Both the position numbers and the translations under genes were made by a program. Below the pieces are notes generated by a model. The model ran no database searches. It worked only from the letters and a program-made list of their open reading frames with translations, and was not told where the DNA came from. A stretch of 64,000 nucleotides of DNA from Natronosalvus hydrolyticus (GTDB lineage: Archaea > Halobacteriota > Halobacteria > Halobacteriales > Natrialbaceae), in contig JAOPJZ010000013.1 of the NCBI GenBank assembly GCA_025517525.1, positions 1 through 64,000 of the forward strand, written 5' to 3'. Numbering within the stretch: the stretch's first letter is position 1; every line of letters starts with the position of its first letter. This document shows positions 25,224-33,817 of the stretch, piece after piece.

Positions 25224-26858
25224 TCACTCGTCGATCGGCTCGCCTCGCTCCCACTCCTCGACATCGGTTCGGACGATTTTTCCCGTCGTCGAGCGCGGGA
25301 ACTGTTCCGGTTCGACGAACTCGAGGTACTTCGGCAATTTATACCCTGCCAGTTGGGCTTCGAGTCGATCGTAGAGTTCCTCCCTGAGAGCATCGAGGTC
25401 ATCGGTTTCGGTCGTTCCGATAACGGCTCGAGGAACCTCACCCCACTGCGGATCGTCCGCACGGACGACGACGACCGCCTCGACGGCCTCGTGTTCGATG
25501 AGGATCCCCTCGAGTTCCGCCGGGTAGACGTTTTCCCCGCCGGGTTTGATGAGGTATTTCCGTCGATTGAGGTAGCTGTAGGTGCCGTCGTCGTGTCGTT
25601 CGAAGATATCGCCGGTACGGTACCAGCCGTCAAAGAACACCTCCTCGTTTGCATCGGGGTTATCGACGTAGCCGCTGAACAGCGCGGGTCCACTCACGAT
25701 CATCTCGCCGTGGTCGTCGGTCGCTGGAGCCATGTTCTCATCGACAAGTCTCACGTTCCCGAACGGACTCTCGACTTTCGATAGCGACGCCTCAATGGGA
25801 GATTCTCCAACTGGAAGTTTGCTTCCTGAGGCGCTGTGGCCAACTTCCGTCGAACCGTAGGTATTCTGAAATGGCGCGTCGAACAGGTCCGTTATCCGCT
25901 CGATTCGAGCCGGTTCGATCATATCGGGGAGCGAACCCATCGTCCGAATCGGCGGAAAGGTGGTCGGGTCGACTCCCTCGTCCTCGATGTAGCTCCACAT
26001 GCGTTCGAGCACCCCTGGAACGAGAAAGAGCCAACTGATCGGCCGAGAGGAGTCACGAATCGCGTCGACGATTGTCGCCGGTTCGAAGCCGTCGATCGGA
26101 TAGTACGTGCCACAAAGGACGGCCGTCACGACGATCCAGTCGAGGCCAGCCATGTGAAACATTGGACCCCAGGCGGGGTAATTGTCCCCCCGCTCGAGTT
26201 CGTAGTCGAGGATGACCTGAATCGCCCGGGCCATCTCCGCTCGGTGGCTGACGACAGCACCCTTTGGCAACCCGGTGGTCCCGGAGGTGTTGATGATCGC
26301 AAACCCCTGTTCAGCCCCGACGGTGATTTCGAGGCGAGGGTCGGACGGATCACCCCCGTCACGAACTGAGACGAAGTCTAGATCTGCCTCCTCACCCCCA
26401 TCGTACCCGACCGTGATCGGATCCGATTCCGCGTCGGCATCGACCCACTCCAGCTTCTCTTCAAATCGGCCTGAAACCACGAGGAAGTCCGGGTCCGCAA
26501 GATCGATACAGTGAACCAGTTCCTCGCGCTCGAGTCGCCAGTTGAGCGTGGCGATCAGCGCACCGGTCCGCGCACAGGCGTGGGCGACTTCGACCGTTTC
26601 CCCCCGGTTTTCGGCGAGGACGGCCACGGTCGAATCGTTCGGCTCGAGACCGTGCTCGAGCAGGCCCGAAGCGAGTTTGTCCACGCGCGCATCAAGTGTC
26701 GCGTACCGCACCGTTCGGTCACGCTCGAGGTCGACGACCGCTCGCCGGTCGGGATACATTCGAGCGGTTTTCCGGAGTTGATCGCCGATGGTAAACCGGC
26801 TCGATTGCTCGACGAACGCTTCGGGGTCTGCCACCCCGAGGTCGAAATTATACGCCAT
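25224..26858 (-). CDS. AMP-dependent acyl-CoA synthetase (medium/long-chain fatty-acid-CoA-ligase-like)
   Basis: A 544-residue ligase. The phosphate loop is INTSGTTGLPKGAVVSH, the A5 motif is FQNTYGSTEVGHS, then FDGWYRTGDIFERHDDGTYSYLNR (ADP-ribose contact), RRKYLIKPGGENVYP (hinge) and the catalytic Lys in PRSTTGKIVR. It is closely similar in layout to the ligase at 30603: both start with an acidic leader ending FV..SxRF.xGD and share the hinge RRKYLIK.GGEN.YPAE, so they are a paralogous pair. It probably activates a fatty or cyclic acid with CoA. It is divergent from the MaoC pair. Confidence 0.92.
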   Translation of the reverse strand: MAYNFDLGVADPEAFVEQSSRFTIGDQLRKTARMYPDRRAVVDLERDRTVRYATLDARVDKLASGLLEHGLEPNDSTVAVLAENRGETVEVAHACARTGALIATLNWRLEREELVHCIDLADPDFLVVSGRFEEKLEWVDADAESDPITVGYDGGEEADLDFVSVRDGGDPSDPRLEITVGAEQGFAIINTSGTTGLPKGAVVSHRAEMARAIQVILDYELERGDNYPAWGPMFHMAGLDWIVVTAVLCGTYYPIDGFEPATIVDAIRDSSRPISWLFLVPGVLERMWSYIEDEGVDPTTFPPIRTMGSLPDMIEPARIERITDLFDAPFQNTYGSTEVGHSASGSKLPVGESPIEASLSKVESPFGNVRLVDENMAPATDDHGEMIVSGPALFSGYVDNPDANEEVFFDGWYRTGDIFERHDDGTYSYLNRRKYLIKPGGENVYPAELEGILIEHEAVEAVVVVRADDPQWGEVPRAVIGTTETDDLDALREELYDRLEAQLAGYKLPKYLEFVEPEQFPRSTTGKIVRTDVEEWERGEPIDE

Positions 26859-27004
26859 CGTCTACACCTCCGCAGGAACCCACTTAGCCGTTCGGTCTAA
26901 GGGGAAACGGTGTAACAATTTACCACCAAGCGCCGACATCGTGGCGATCACTCGGCGGTACGTGACGACGACAGTCCCTCTGGGTCCCTCGAGGGGATCG
27001 CAAT

Positions 27005-27054
27005 CCCGTTCGTTTTGCTTCGATCACGGGAGTACACATCCGACGACGAACGGG
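27005..27054. promoter_or_regulatory. 9-base inverted repeat upstream of the MaoC operon
   Basis: CCCGTTCGT (27005-27013) and ACGAACGGG (27046-27054) are exact inverted copies with a 32-base spacer. The right arm lies about 20 bases before the TATA box of the MaoC gene. It may be an operator in this divergent spacer. Confidence 0.35.
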
Positions 27055-27073
27055 CACCGTTCTGGAGACACGT

Positions 27074-27082
27074 ATCTTTATG
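27074..27082 (+). promoter_or_regulatory. TATA box of the MaoC operon
   Basis: ATCTTTATG lies about 28-36 bases before the ATG at 27110, so that start is favoured over the ATG at 27080 that overlaps the box. Confidence 0.5.
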
Positions 27083-27109
27083 GCGTATTCGGCGCAACGA
27101 CTAGCCGTT

Positions 27110-27568
27110 ATGGATCCTACGGAACTGGAGGGAATCGAGCTACCCTCCGGCGAATATACCGTCGAACGCTGGAAGGCGTTTCTCTGGGCGGACGCCACCA
27201 GAAACGACGACGACACGTTCAGATACGACGACGACGCGATAGAGGCAGGTGAAAACGGACAACTCGTCCCCCATACGCTCTGTCAACACATCGCCTTCGA
27301 AGCTACCGGCGGCATCGAGTCGACGATGGGTAGACTCGCCGATGACTGGACCAGCGGGGCCGCACTCGGTCAGCTTCGAGCGACCTTCCACGGTCCGCTC
27401 GAGGTCGGACAAACCGTCCACGTCGAAGGACACATCGCCAACGTCGAACGGAAAGAGGGTTCGAGCGGTGGCCTGACCATCGTCACCCACGCCTACGACG
27501 TCCGAACGCCGGACGACGAACCGATCTACGAGATGGAAGCCGACATGATTCTCATGGAGGGTGCCTGA
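27110..27568 (+). CDS. MaoC-like hydratase subunit, non-catalytic-looking N-type
   Basis: A 152-residue hotdog-fold protein like the N-terminal domain of MaoC/mesaconyl-CoA-type hydratases. It has GEYTVERWKAFLWADATRNDDDTFRYDDDAIEAG, then LRATFHGPLEVGQTVHVEGHI. The catalytic D-x-NP-x-H hydratase-2 motif is absent. It overlaps the next gene (TGATG), and the pair looks like a split version of a two-domain hydratase, with this half binding the acyl chain. It would act with the protein at 27568 on an R-hydroxyacyl-CoA/enoyl-CoA. Confidence 0.8.
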   Translation: MDPTELEGIELPSGEYTVERWKAFLWADATRNDDDTFRYDDDAIEAGENGQLVPHTLCQHIAFEATGGIESTMGRLADDWTSGAALGQLRATFHGPLEVGQTVHVEGHIANVERKEGSSGGLTIVTHAYDVRTPDDEPIYEMEADMILMEGA

Positions 27569-27996
27569 TGGAACTCGCGACTCTCGAGCCTGGAGACGAA
27601 CTACCACCGGTCACCATCGAAGACCTGCAGGGGTCTGATATGAAACTCGGCGCGGCCCTGTTACAGGACCCCTATCCGCCACATTTCGATGAGCGAACGG
27701 CCGAAGAGATGGGCTATCCACGACTCCTCAATCAGGGGCCGTTCAACCTCTCGTACCTGCTCCAGTGTGCGCTCCAGCCGGCGGCCTCCCCGACAGCCCT
27801 CGAGTCGTTCGACACCCGGTTTCACGCGATGGTGTTCGAAGGCGATACCGTCACCGCGAGTGCAACCGTCGATTCCGTCCGAAAGGACAACACGGATGGG
27901 AAACCCGAAGCCGTCACGTTCTCGATCGAGTTGACCCGCGAAGATGGGACGGTGGCCGTCGATGGAACGGCCACTGTTCGCGTCCCGGACGAGTAG
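27568..27996 (+). CDS. MaoC-like hydratase subunit, catalytic type
   Basis: A 142-residue hotdog-fold protein. The segment QDPYPPHFDERTAEEMG (D34, H39) matches the hydratase-2 catalytic Asp-His arrangement (D-x-NP-x-H-x-D) of MaoC enzymes; the rest (GPFNLSYLLQCAL and FHAMVFEGDTVTASATVDSV) is the typical helix and strands. With the preceding gene it forms a probable heterodimer that hydrates trans-enoyl-CoA to R-3-hydroxyacyl-CoA. Similar one-catalytic/one-noncatalytic pairs act in mycobacterial sterol side-chain and mycolate pathways. Start is translationally coupled to the upstream stop. Confidence 0.82.
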   Translation: MELATLEPGDELPPVTIEDLQGSDMKLGAALLQDPYPPHFDERTAEEMGYPRLLNQGPFNLSYLLQCALQPAASPTALESFDTRFHAMVFEGDTVTASATVDSVRKDNTDGKPEAVTFSIELTREDGTVAVDGTATVRVPDE

Positions 27997-28070
27997 GGCG
28001 AGAGAGGGGATTCCACCGTGACATGATACCGCGGCACAAGAATTAAGCGCTCACTTCGCCCTGTTGGTGT

Positions 28071-29399
28071 ATGGACGACCCAGACAGCCACGCGAGTCGT
28101 TCGGCCACACTGGTCGAGCGCGCACGGGCGTCGACCCCAGGCGGGATCAATTCGACCTCGAGGACGCAACTGATGCAGACTCGAGACGGCGAACCGGTCT
28201 GTTTCGAGAAAGCCGCCGGAGCGGAACTGTTCGACGCCGACGGCAACCGCTACATCGATTATCTCAATGGCTGGGGGCCGGTCATCCTCGGACACTGTGA
28301 CGAGGACGTCAATCGGGCCGTGTGTTCGGCTCTCGAGCAACGAGATATCGTCGGTATGAGCACGAGCGAACTCGAGGTCGAAGCAGCCGAGTTAGTGGTC
28401 GAACACGTCCCCAGCGCCGAACTCGTCCAGTTCGGGACGACGGGGTCAGAAGTCGTCACACACGCGGTTCGCTGTGCGAGAGCCCACACCGGCCGGTCGA
28501 AGATTATCAAGTTTCAAGGCCACTACCACGGTTGGTACGACCCCGTCGCGATGAACTACATCTCGAAACCCGAAAATCTCGACACCAGAGACGTCATCTC
28601 GACCGGTATCCTCGATTCCGCGGTCGAAGAAACCATCGTCCTCCCGTTCAACGACCTCGAGGCCGTCTCCGAGGCTGTCGCTGCCCACGAAGACGAAATC
28701 GCGGGTATCATCCTCGAACCGGTAGCTCACGACATGGGCTGTGTTCCACCCCGCGAGGGCTATCTGCAGGGTCTCCGTGACATCTGTGACGAGAACGGCA
28801 TCGTCCTCATCTTCGACGAGATTATCACCGGTTTCAGACACGCCATGGGCGGTGTTCAAGCGCTCGAGGGCGTCACCCCCGACCTGACGACCATGGCCAA
28901 AGCCGTCGCCAACGGCTACCCAGCGTCGTTGCTCTGTGGCCGCGAGGAGTTCATGAACCAGTTCACCACCGGTGAGCGAGGCGGTGGCGTCTACTTCGCC
29001 GGCACCTACAACGCCCACACCGGTTCGATGGCGGCCGTCGTCGAAACGATTCGGCAACTCGAGGCGCGGAACGTCCACGAAACGTTCGACCGGCGCCGCG
29101 AGCAGCTCGTGTCCGGCCTCGAAGACCACATCGAAGACGCCGGCGTAACCGCTCGAGTCCACGCCTACGGCGGCGTCTTTGGGACGTACTTCAGTGAGGA
29201 TCCAATCTACCAGTATCGGGACTTGCTCGAACACGACAGTGAACGCTTCCAGAACTTTCGCTGGGAGATGGTCGACCGCGGCGTCATGATGGTGCCGAAG
29301 TTTCCCAGAGCGAACCTGTTGAACGCGAGTCTCACAGACGAACACATCGAGGAAACGCTCGAGGCTGCTGGCGAAGCGCTTCGCGCAGTGAGCGACTAA
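28071..29399 (+). CDS. Class-III aminotransferase / glutamate-1-semialdehyde aminomutase-like
   Basis: A 442-residue PLP enzyme. N-terminal TPGGINSTSRTQ, LFDADGNRYIDYLNGWGP, and the PLP Lys in TTMAKAVANGYP with FDEIITGFR just before it are hallmarks. It resembles the GSA aminomutase-like subgroup, which includes many catabolic transaminases and aminomutases. The genuine HemL would sit with tetrapyrrole genes; here the neighbours are hydratases and a malate/lactate-type dehydrogenase, so an amino-acid or amine substrate is likely. It is followed 2 bases later by the gene at 29402, clearly one operon. Confidence 0.85.
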   Translation: MDDPDSHASRSATLVERARASTPGGINSTSRTQLMQTRDGEPVCFEKAAGAELFDADGNRYIDYLNGWGPVILGHCDEDVNRAVCSALEQRDIVGMSTSELEVEAAELVVEHVPSAELVQFGTTGSEVVTHAVRCARAHTGRSKIIKFQGHYHGWYDPVAMNYISKPENLDTRDVISTGILDSAVEETIVLPFNDLEAVSEAVAAHEDEIAGIILEPVAHDMGCVPPREGYLQGLRDICDENGIVLIFDEIITGFRHAMGGVQALEGVTPDLTTMAKAVANGYPASLLCGREEFMNQFTTGERGGGVYFAGTYNAHTGSMAAVVETIRQLEARNVHETFDRRREQLVSGLEDHIEDAGVTARVHAYGGVFGTYFSEDPIYQYRDLLEHDSERFQNFRWEMVDRGVMMVPKFPRANLLNASLTDEHIEETLEAAGEALRAVSD

Positions 29400-29401
29400 G
29401 G

Positions 29402-30517
29402 ATGGAGATGTACGTCGAAACAGCGACGCTCGAAACCGCCGCCACGCGAGTGCTCGAGGCCCTCGGTGCACCCGAATCGACGGCAACGGTCGTCGCACAG
29501 TCGCTCACTCGAGCGGACGCGCGGACCGGCGGCACACACGGCGTTGGACTGTTGCCGCTGTACACTGCCATGATCGAAGACGGGGCAATCGAGCCGGCTG
29601 CCACGCCGTCGGTCGAACGGGATGGTTCGACCGCCTGCGTCGATGGACACGACGCCTTCGGACAACTCGTGGGTCGTGAAGCGACGGCCGTCGGAGTCGA
29701 CGCAGCCCTCGAGTCAGGCGTGTCGGTCGTCGGCGTTCGAAACGGGAGTCACCTCGGTCGACTGGGCGAGTGGGCCGAACGCGCCGCCGATCACGGACTC
29801 TGTTCGCTCGTCTTCTCGAACACCGGCGGCGGCGCGAAAAACGTCGCTCCCTACGGCGGGCACACGCGAGCACTCTCGACAAACCCCGTGGCGTTCGGCG
29901 TGCCGACGTTCGAAGCGGCCGACTTCGACATCGTCGTCGACTTCGCGACCAGTCAGGTCTCCGGAAGCGTCATCCGCGATGCCGCACGAACCGGCGTGGA
30001 CCTGAAGGCTGCCTGGACGACGACCGAAGACGGAACACCAGTTGACTCCGCCGGAGCGTTTCTCGAGGGCGATGGGGCGCTGTTACCACTCGGCGGCCGC
30101 GAAACCGGCCACAAGGGCTACGGCCTCGCCGTCGTCGCGGAGGTACTTGGGGCGATGGCCGGCGGTACGGTGGTCGGCCAATCGGATCCAGAGTGGTTTT
30201 CCAACGCCGCGACGTTCGTGTTCGTCGACCCGACCCGATTCGGCCCGAGAGTCGAGTTCGAACGGCGACTCGAGGCCGTGATCGAACACCTGCACGAGAG
30301 CGGTGATACCGTGCGGATTCCGGGCGAGGGATCGACACGCCGGGGACAACAGGCACAGGAGAAAGGCGTCCATCTCGAGGCGCACGTTCGAGACGCACTT
30401 ACTTCGCTCGCGACGGACCTTGCAGTCGAGTTACCCGAGCCACTGGGGAAGCACCAATCCGACGTGCCGACTGGAGATGGCGATGATGACGACCAGGACG
30501 ACGTTCGAACCTGGTAA
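29402..30517 (+). CDS. Malate/L-lactate dehydrogenase (Ldh2/ureidoglycolate dehydrogenase) family protein
   Basis: A 371-residue NAD(P)-dependent 2-hydroxyacid dehydrogenase of the LDH2/MDH2 family. It shows the N-terminal segment ADARTGGTHGVGLLPLY, VVGVRNGSHLGRLGEWAERAADHGL with the conserved His, NTGGGAKNVAPYGGHTRALSTNPVAF, and DFATSQVSGSVIRDAARTG. The C-terminus ends with an acidic tail. It would oxidise a 2-hydroxy acid or reduce a 2-oxo acid, a sensible partner for the adjacent transaminase. The start (MEMYVETATLET) follows a short Shine-Dalgarno-like AAGGAT. Confidence 0.85.
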   Translation: MEMYVETATLETAATRVLEALGAPESTATVVAQSLTRADARTGGTHGVGLLPLYTAMIEDGAIEPAATPSVERDGSTACVDGHDAFGQLVGREATAVGVDAALESGVSVVGVRNGSHLGRLGEWAERAADHGLCSLVFSNTGGGAKNVAPYGGHTRALSTNPVAFGVPTFEAADFDIVVDFATSQVSGSVIRDAARTGVDLKAAWTTTEDGTPVDSAGAFLEGDGALLPLGGRETGHKGYGLAVVAEVLGAMAGGTVVGQSDPEWFSNAATFVFVDPTRFGPRVEFERRLEAVIEHLHESGDTVRIPGEGSTRRGQQAQEKGVHLEAHVRDALTSLATDLAVELPEPLGKHQSDVPTGDGDDDDQDDVRTW

Positions 30518-30569
30518 CTGCCAGAAAAAGACAACCGGCTGAAATTCTGACGGCACGCAACCGAGTAGC

Positions 30570-30577
30570 TATATAAT
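30570..30577 (+). promoter_or_regulatory. TATA box of the ligase gene at 30603
   Basis: TATATAAT lies about 26-33 bases before the ATG at 30603. Confidence 0.55.
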
Positions 30578-30602
30578 CCTTCATGCAAGATAGTGCCATA
30601 CG

Positions 30603-32231
30603 ATGGAGTTCAATTTCGAACTCGGTATCGACGAGCAGGAATCGTTCGTCTCCGAGAGTGGGCGCTTTAACGTGGGTGACCTCCTCCGGAAGGCAGCGCG
30701 AAAATACGCCGATACCGTCGCCGTCTCCGAACCGAATCGTGACGTGACCTATGCCGAACTCAACGACCGGGTTAACCGACTGGGTAACTCGCTGCTCGAG
30801 CGCTACTGTGAGCCCGAAAACGGGACCGTCGCCTTCCTCGCCGAGAACCGTGGCGAGGTCATCGAGGTTATGTACGCAGGCGCGAAGACCGGCTGTCTGG
30901 TCCCCGGTCTGAACTGGCGACTCGAGCGCGAAGAACTGCTTCACTGCGTCGATCTCGTCGAACCGGACGTGCTCGTCGTCTCCGAACGGTTCCGGGAGAA
31001 AGCCGGCTGGATCGAAGCCGATGCGGAATCGGACCCCGAGATCGTGACCCTCGACGACGACGATGGCGACGCCACCTACGAATCGCTTATCAACGATGGG
31101 AGTCCGGACGAACCGCTGCCCGACCGTCACATCGACCCCGAACAGGGACTGGTCGTCCTCTACACGTCCGGAACGACGGGGCTTCCAAAAGGAGTCGTCA
31201 TCAGCCACCGGGCGTGGCTCGCTCGCGGGTACACCTACATCATCGATTTCGATATCCAGAAAGGTGACTGTCAACTCGCCTGGCCACCCCTGTTCCACAT
31301 CGTCTCTGCGGACTGGTTACCCGCGATTGCGACCGTCGGCGGCACCTACTATCCAGTCGATGGCTTCGATACCGAACGCACCATCGAAATCCTCCAGGAG
31401 GATGGCGGCGGCATCGGCTGGCTCGTCTTGCTCCCCGGTGTCGTCGAACGATTGCTCGAGTACATCGACGATCAGGACGTCGACGTGGATTCCTTCCGGC
31501 CGATTCGAAACATCGGGGCACTGGTCGACCTCGTCGACCCGAAAAAGGTCGAACGGATCACCGAGACGTTCGACATGCCGTTCAAGAACTCCTACGGAGC
31601 CACCGAAAACGGGAACGTGCTGAGTGCCGGCAACGACATCCCCAAAGGCGTCCGTCCCGGTCGCGATGACCTCGCAAAGGTCGAATCCTCGTTCGTCGAT
31701 ATGAAACTCATCGACGAAGACTGGAACGAAGTCGAGGAACGTGGCGAACTCGCGACCAGAGGCCCGACGATTTGCAGTGGCTATCTCAAAAATCCGGAAG
31801 CCAACGCCGCGGACTTCAACGACGGCTGGTTCCGAACCGGCGATATCTTCGAGCACAACGACGACGGCACCTACAGCTTCATCAACCGGCGCAAGTACCT
31901 CATCAAATCCGGCGGCGAGAACATCTATCCCGCCGAAATCGAGCAGGTGCTGCTCGAGCACGAACTCGTCGAAGAGGCCACCGTCGTTCGCGTCTCGGAC
32001 GAAAAGTGGGGTGAAGTACCCCGTGCCATCGTCGGCAGTAATCAGCCCGATGAAATCGACACCGACGAACTGATGGACATGCTCGACGAACAGGTCGCTC
32101 GCTACAAACTCCCCCACTTCCTGGACGTCGTGACTCCCGATCAGTTGCCACGGTCGACGACTGGAAAGATCGTCCGCGACGACCTCGAGGAGTGGGACGT
32201 CGACGACTCGACTCGAGTGCGTCAGGTCTGA
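30603..32231 (+). CDS. AMP-dependent acyl-CoA synthetase (paralogue of the one at 25224)
   Basis: A 542-residue ligase with YTSGTTGLPKGVVISH (phosphate loop), FKNSYGATENGN (A5), FNDGWFRTGDIFEHNDDGTYSF and RRKYLIKSGGENIYPAE (hinge), plus the catalytic Lys in PRSTTGKIVR. Many segments agree with the ligase at 25224, so a duplication within the island is likely. A 3' portion drifts in the acidic loops. The two may activate related substrates or different stages of one. It starts after a strong TATA box and is followed by a convergent transporter gene. Confidence 0.92.
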   Translation: MEFNFELGIDEQESFVSESGRFNVGDLLRKAARKYADTVAVSEPNRDVTYAELNDRVNRLGNSLLERYCEPENGTVAFLAENRGEVIEVMYAGAKTGCLVPGLNWRLEREELLHCVDLVEPDVLVVSERFREKAGWIEADAESDPEIVTLDDDDGDATYESLINDGSPDEPLPDRHIDPEQGLVVLYTSGTTGLPKGVVISHRAWLARGYTYIIDFDIQKGDCQLAWPPLFHIVSADWLPAIATVGGTYYPVDGFDTERTIEILQEDGGGIGWLVLLPGVVERLLEYIDDQDVDVDSFRPIRNIGALVDLVDPKKVERITETFDMPFKNSYGATENGNVLSAGNDIPKGVRPGRDDLAKVESSFVDMKLIDEDWNEVEERGELATRGPTICSGYLKNPEANAADFNDGWFRTGDIFEHNDDGTYSFINRRKYLIKSGGENIYPAEIEQVLLEHELVEEATVVRVSDEKWGEVPRAIVGSNQPDEIDTDELMDMLDEQVARYKLPHFLDVVTPDQLPRSTTGKIVRDDLEEWDVDDSTRVRQV

Positions 32232-32437
32232 TCGAAGCCAGAGATCCGCAGTCGGCTACACGACTCGATTGACCGGCTTCGTCTCAAATTGGACAAACGC
32301 ACCCATGGACCGGATTTTCTATCGTACTCGCTGAGATGACTATTGTCCGGTGAACAGTCGAAGCGATAATGATACAAAGCAGATGTTATCAGCGATAACC
32401 GTCGGGTTCGCTTACACGTCACCGAGTGACGGAGTGC

Positions 32438-33646
32438 TCAGTACCGATCTGGAATGCGGAAGAGCGGAACGAGCATGACCAACAACAGTCCACCGAGCAA
32501 AAAGAACACGTGATCGAAGAAACCCCTATCAGCGATCGCGCCGAACAGCGTCGGACTGGCCCCACCGATGGTTATTGCGATCGTTCGAATGACGCCAAGT
32601 CCGGATCCCTGTATGTCATCCGGAAGCGCGTTCGTCAAATGGGAGATGATGACGGGGTTGTAGGCCAGAATCGAACTCGCCGCAATCGTGACGAGAACCA
32701 GCGGAGCAAATCCCTGTACAAGTGGAACGAGTACCAGCGCAACCGCCGACAGGGCCATGATACCAAACAGGGGCCGACGGACGCCGTAGGAGTCATAGAG
32801 CACACCGGTGAGTGGTTTGATGGCAACACCTAGCCCGAAGTACAATCCGTAAAGCAAGCCGGCACGTGCCGCCGTGAGACCGTTCTCCTCGATGAGATAG
32901 GTCGGGTAAAATGCCATGAACACCATCCAGACAGCGGTTAGGGCTGTAAAGACGATACCACCATACAGGAGCGCCGGATGGTGAAGCGTCCGAAGAACCG
33001 ATCGGAATCCCTCGAGCGTGACCAGATCGTCCGTAGACGCTTCCGGTCCAGTCCGAGGAGGGAGGACCATCCAAAGGACAACCGCTGCGACCACAAGAAG
33101 CGGGACGGTGAATCCGAGTCCGTACTGCCAGCCGAGCCAGGCAGTCACGAATCCGGCGATCACCGGGAGTAGCGCTTGTCCACCGTCCGCAGCAGCGTCT
33201 GCTACCCCGTTAGCGACACCCACGTTATCCGGAAAAATATCATTCATCGCCGTGAATCGTGCCGTCCCGAACAGAGACGTCCCGAGGCCGACCAGCATCG
33301 TTCCAAGGAACAGACCGATCGTAGTCTGTGCATACACCACGAACAGTACAGCGCCACCGGCGGCGAGGGTACTCAGAACCATCACACGCCCCTCGCCGAT
33401 CCGATCTGAAAGGAGTCCGGCAGGCAACTGTCCAAGTCCGTACACAACCCAGAGCCCAGCGACGAGAAAGCCTGCCGTGGTGAGGTCGATGTCGTAAGCG
33501 ACACGAATTTCCGGCAACAAAATCGGATAGATAGTCATCAATCCAATAGAAAGAAACCAGCCGATAGAGATGGCGAACAGCACGGAGCCGCGGCCGTCAC
33601 TCAGCACGGCCGTCGACCGGTCTCTGATTGTGCGAAGTAACTTCAC
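32438..33646 (-). CDS. MFS transporter
   Basis: A 402-residue membrane protein with about twelve hydrophobic segments. The MFS loop motif LSDRIGEGRVMVLSTLAAGGA (between segments 2 and 3) and GLGQLPAGLLSDRIG are seen. The pattern is near the oxalate/formate or sugar-phosphate antiporter group. It starts at a GTG. It is likely an organic-acid carrier for the pathway, by context. It is convergent with the ligase and divergent from the acyl-CoA dehydrogenase at 33818. Confidence 0.88.
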   Translation of the reverse strand: MKLLRTIRDRSTAVLSDGRGSVLFAISIGWFLSIGLMTIYPILLPEIRVAYDIDLTTAGFLVAGLWVVYGLGQLPAGLLSDRIGEGRVMVLSTLAAGGAVLFVVYAQTTIGLFLGTMLVGLGTSLFGTARFTAMNDIFPDNVGVANGVADAAADGGQALLPVIAGFVTAWLGWQYGLGFTVPLLVVAAVVLWMVLPPRTGPEASTDDLVTLEGFRSVLRTLHHPALLYGGIVFTALTAVWMVFMAFYPTYLIEENGLTAARAGLLYGLYFGLGVAIKPLTGVLYDSYGVRRPLFGIMALSAVALVLVPLVQGFAPLVLVTIAASSILAYNPVIISHLTNALPDDIQGSGLGVIRTIAITIGGASPTLFGAIADRGFFDHVFFLLGGLLLVMLVPLFRIPDRY

Positions 33647-33763
33647 GACCTGATTCTTCCGTCAGTGATACAACAGCAGATATCGTCTTGAATGTTGTGT
33701 GTTGACGAACCGTGTCGATGCTCGAGCGGCCTGTTCAAACCTCATCGAAGGAAGAATTGCATA

Positions 33764-33781
33764 TGTGAGCCGCGACTCACA
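33764..33781. promoter_or_regulatory. Palindrome abutting the TATA box of an acyl-CoA dehydrogenase gene
   Basis: TGTGAG (33764-33769) and CTCACA (33776-33781) are inverted copies with a 6-base centre, 2 bases before the TATA box. Position suits a repressor site. Confidence 0.5.
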
Positions 33782-33782
33782 A

Positions 33783-33791
33783 CTTTATATA
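33783..33791 (+). promoter_or_regulatory. TATA box of the acyl-CoA dehydrogenase gene at 33818
   Basis: CTTTATATA is about 27-35 bases before the ATG at 33818 and favours this start over an earlier in-frame codon. Confidence 0.6.
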
Positions 33792-33817
33792 CAACCGTTA
33801 CAGATATCCATACGTCG

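Noticed and set aside
28071..29399. HemL (tetrapyrrole synthesis)
   Set aside because: Fold and motifs are similar, but no tetrapyrrole genes are near and the operon partner is an LDH2-type dehydrogenase; a catabolic class-III aminotransferase is more likely.
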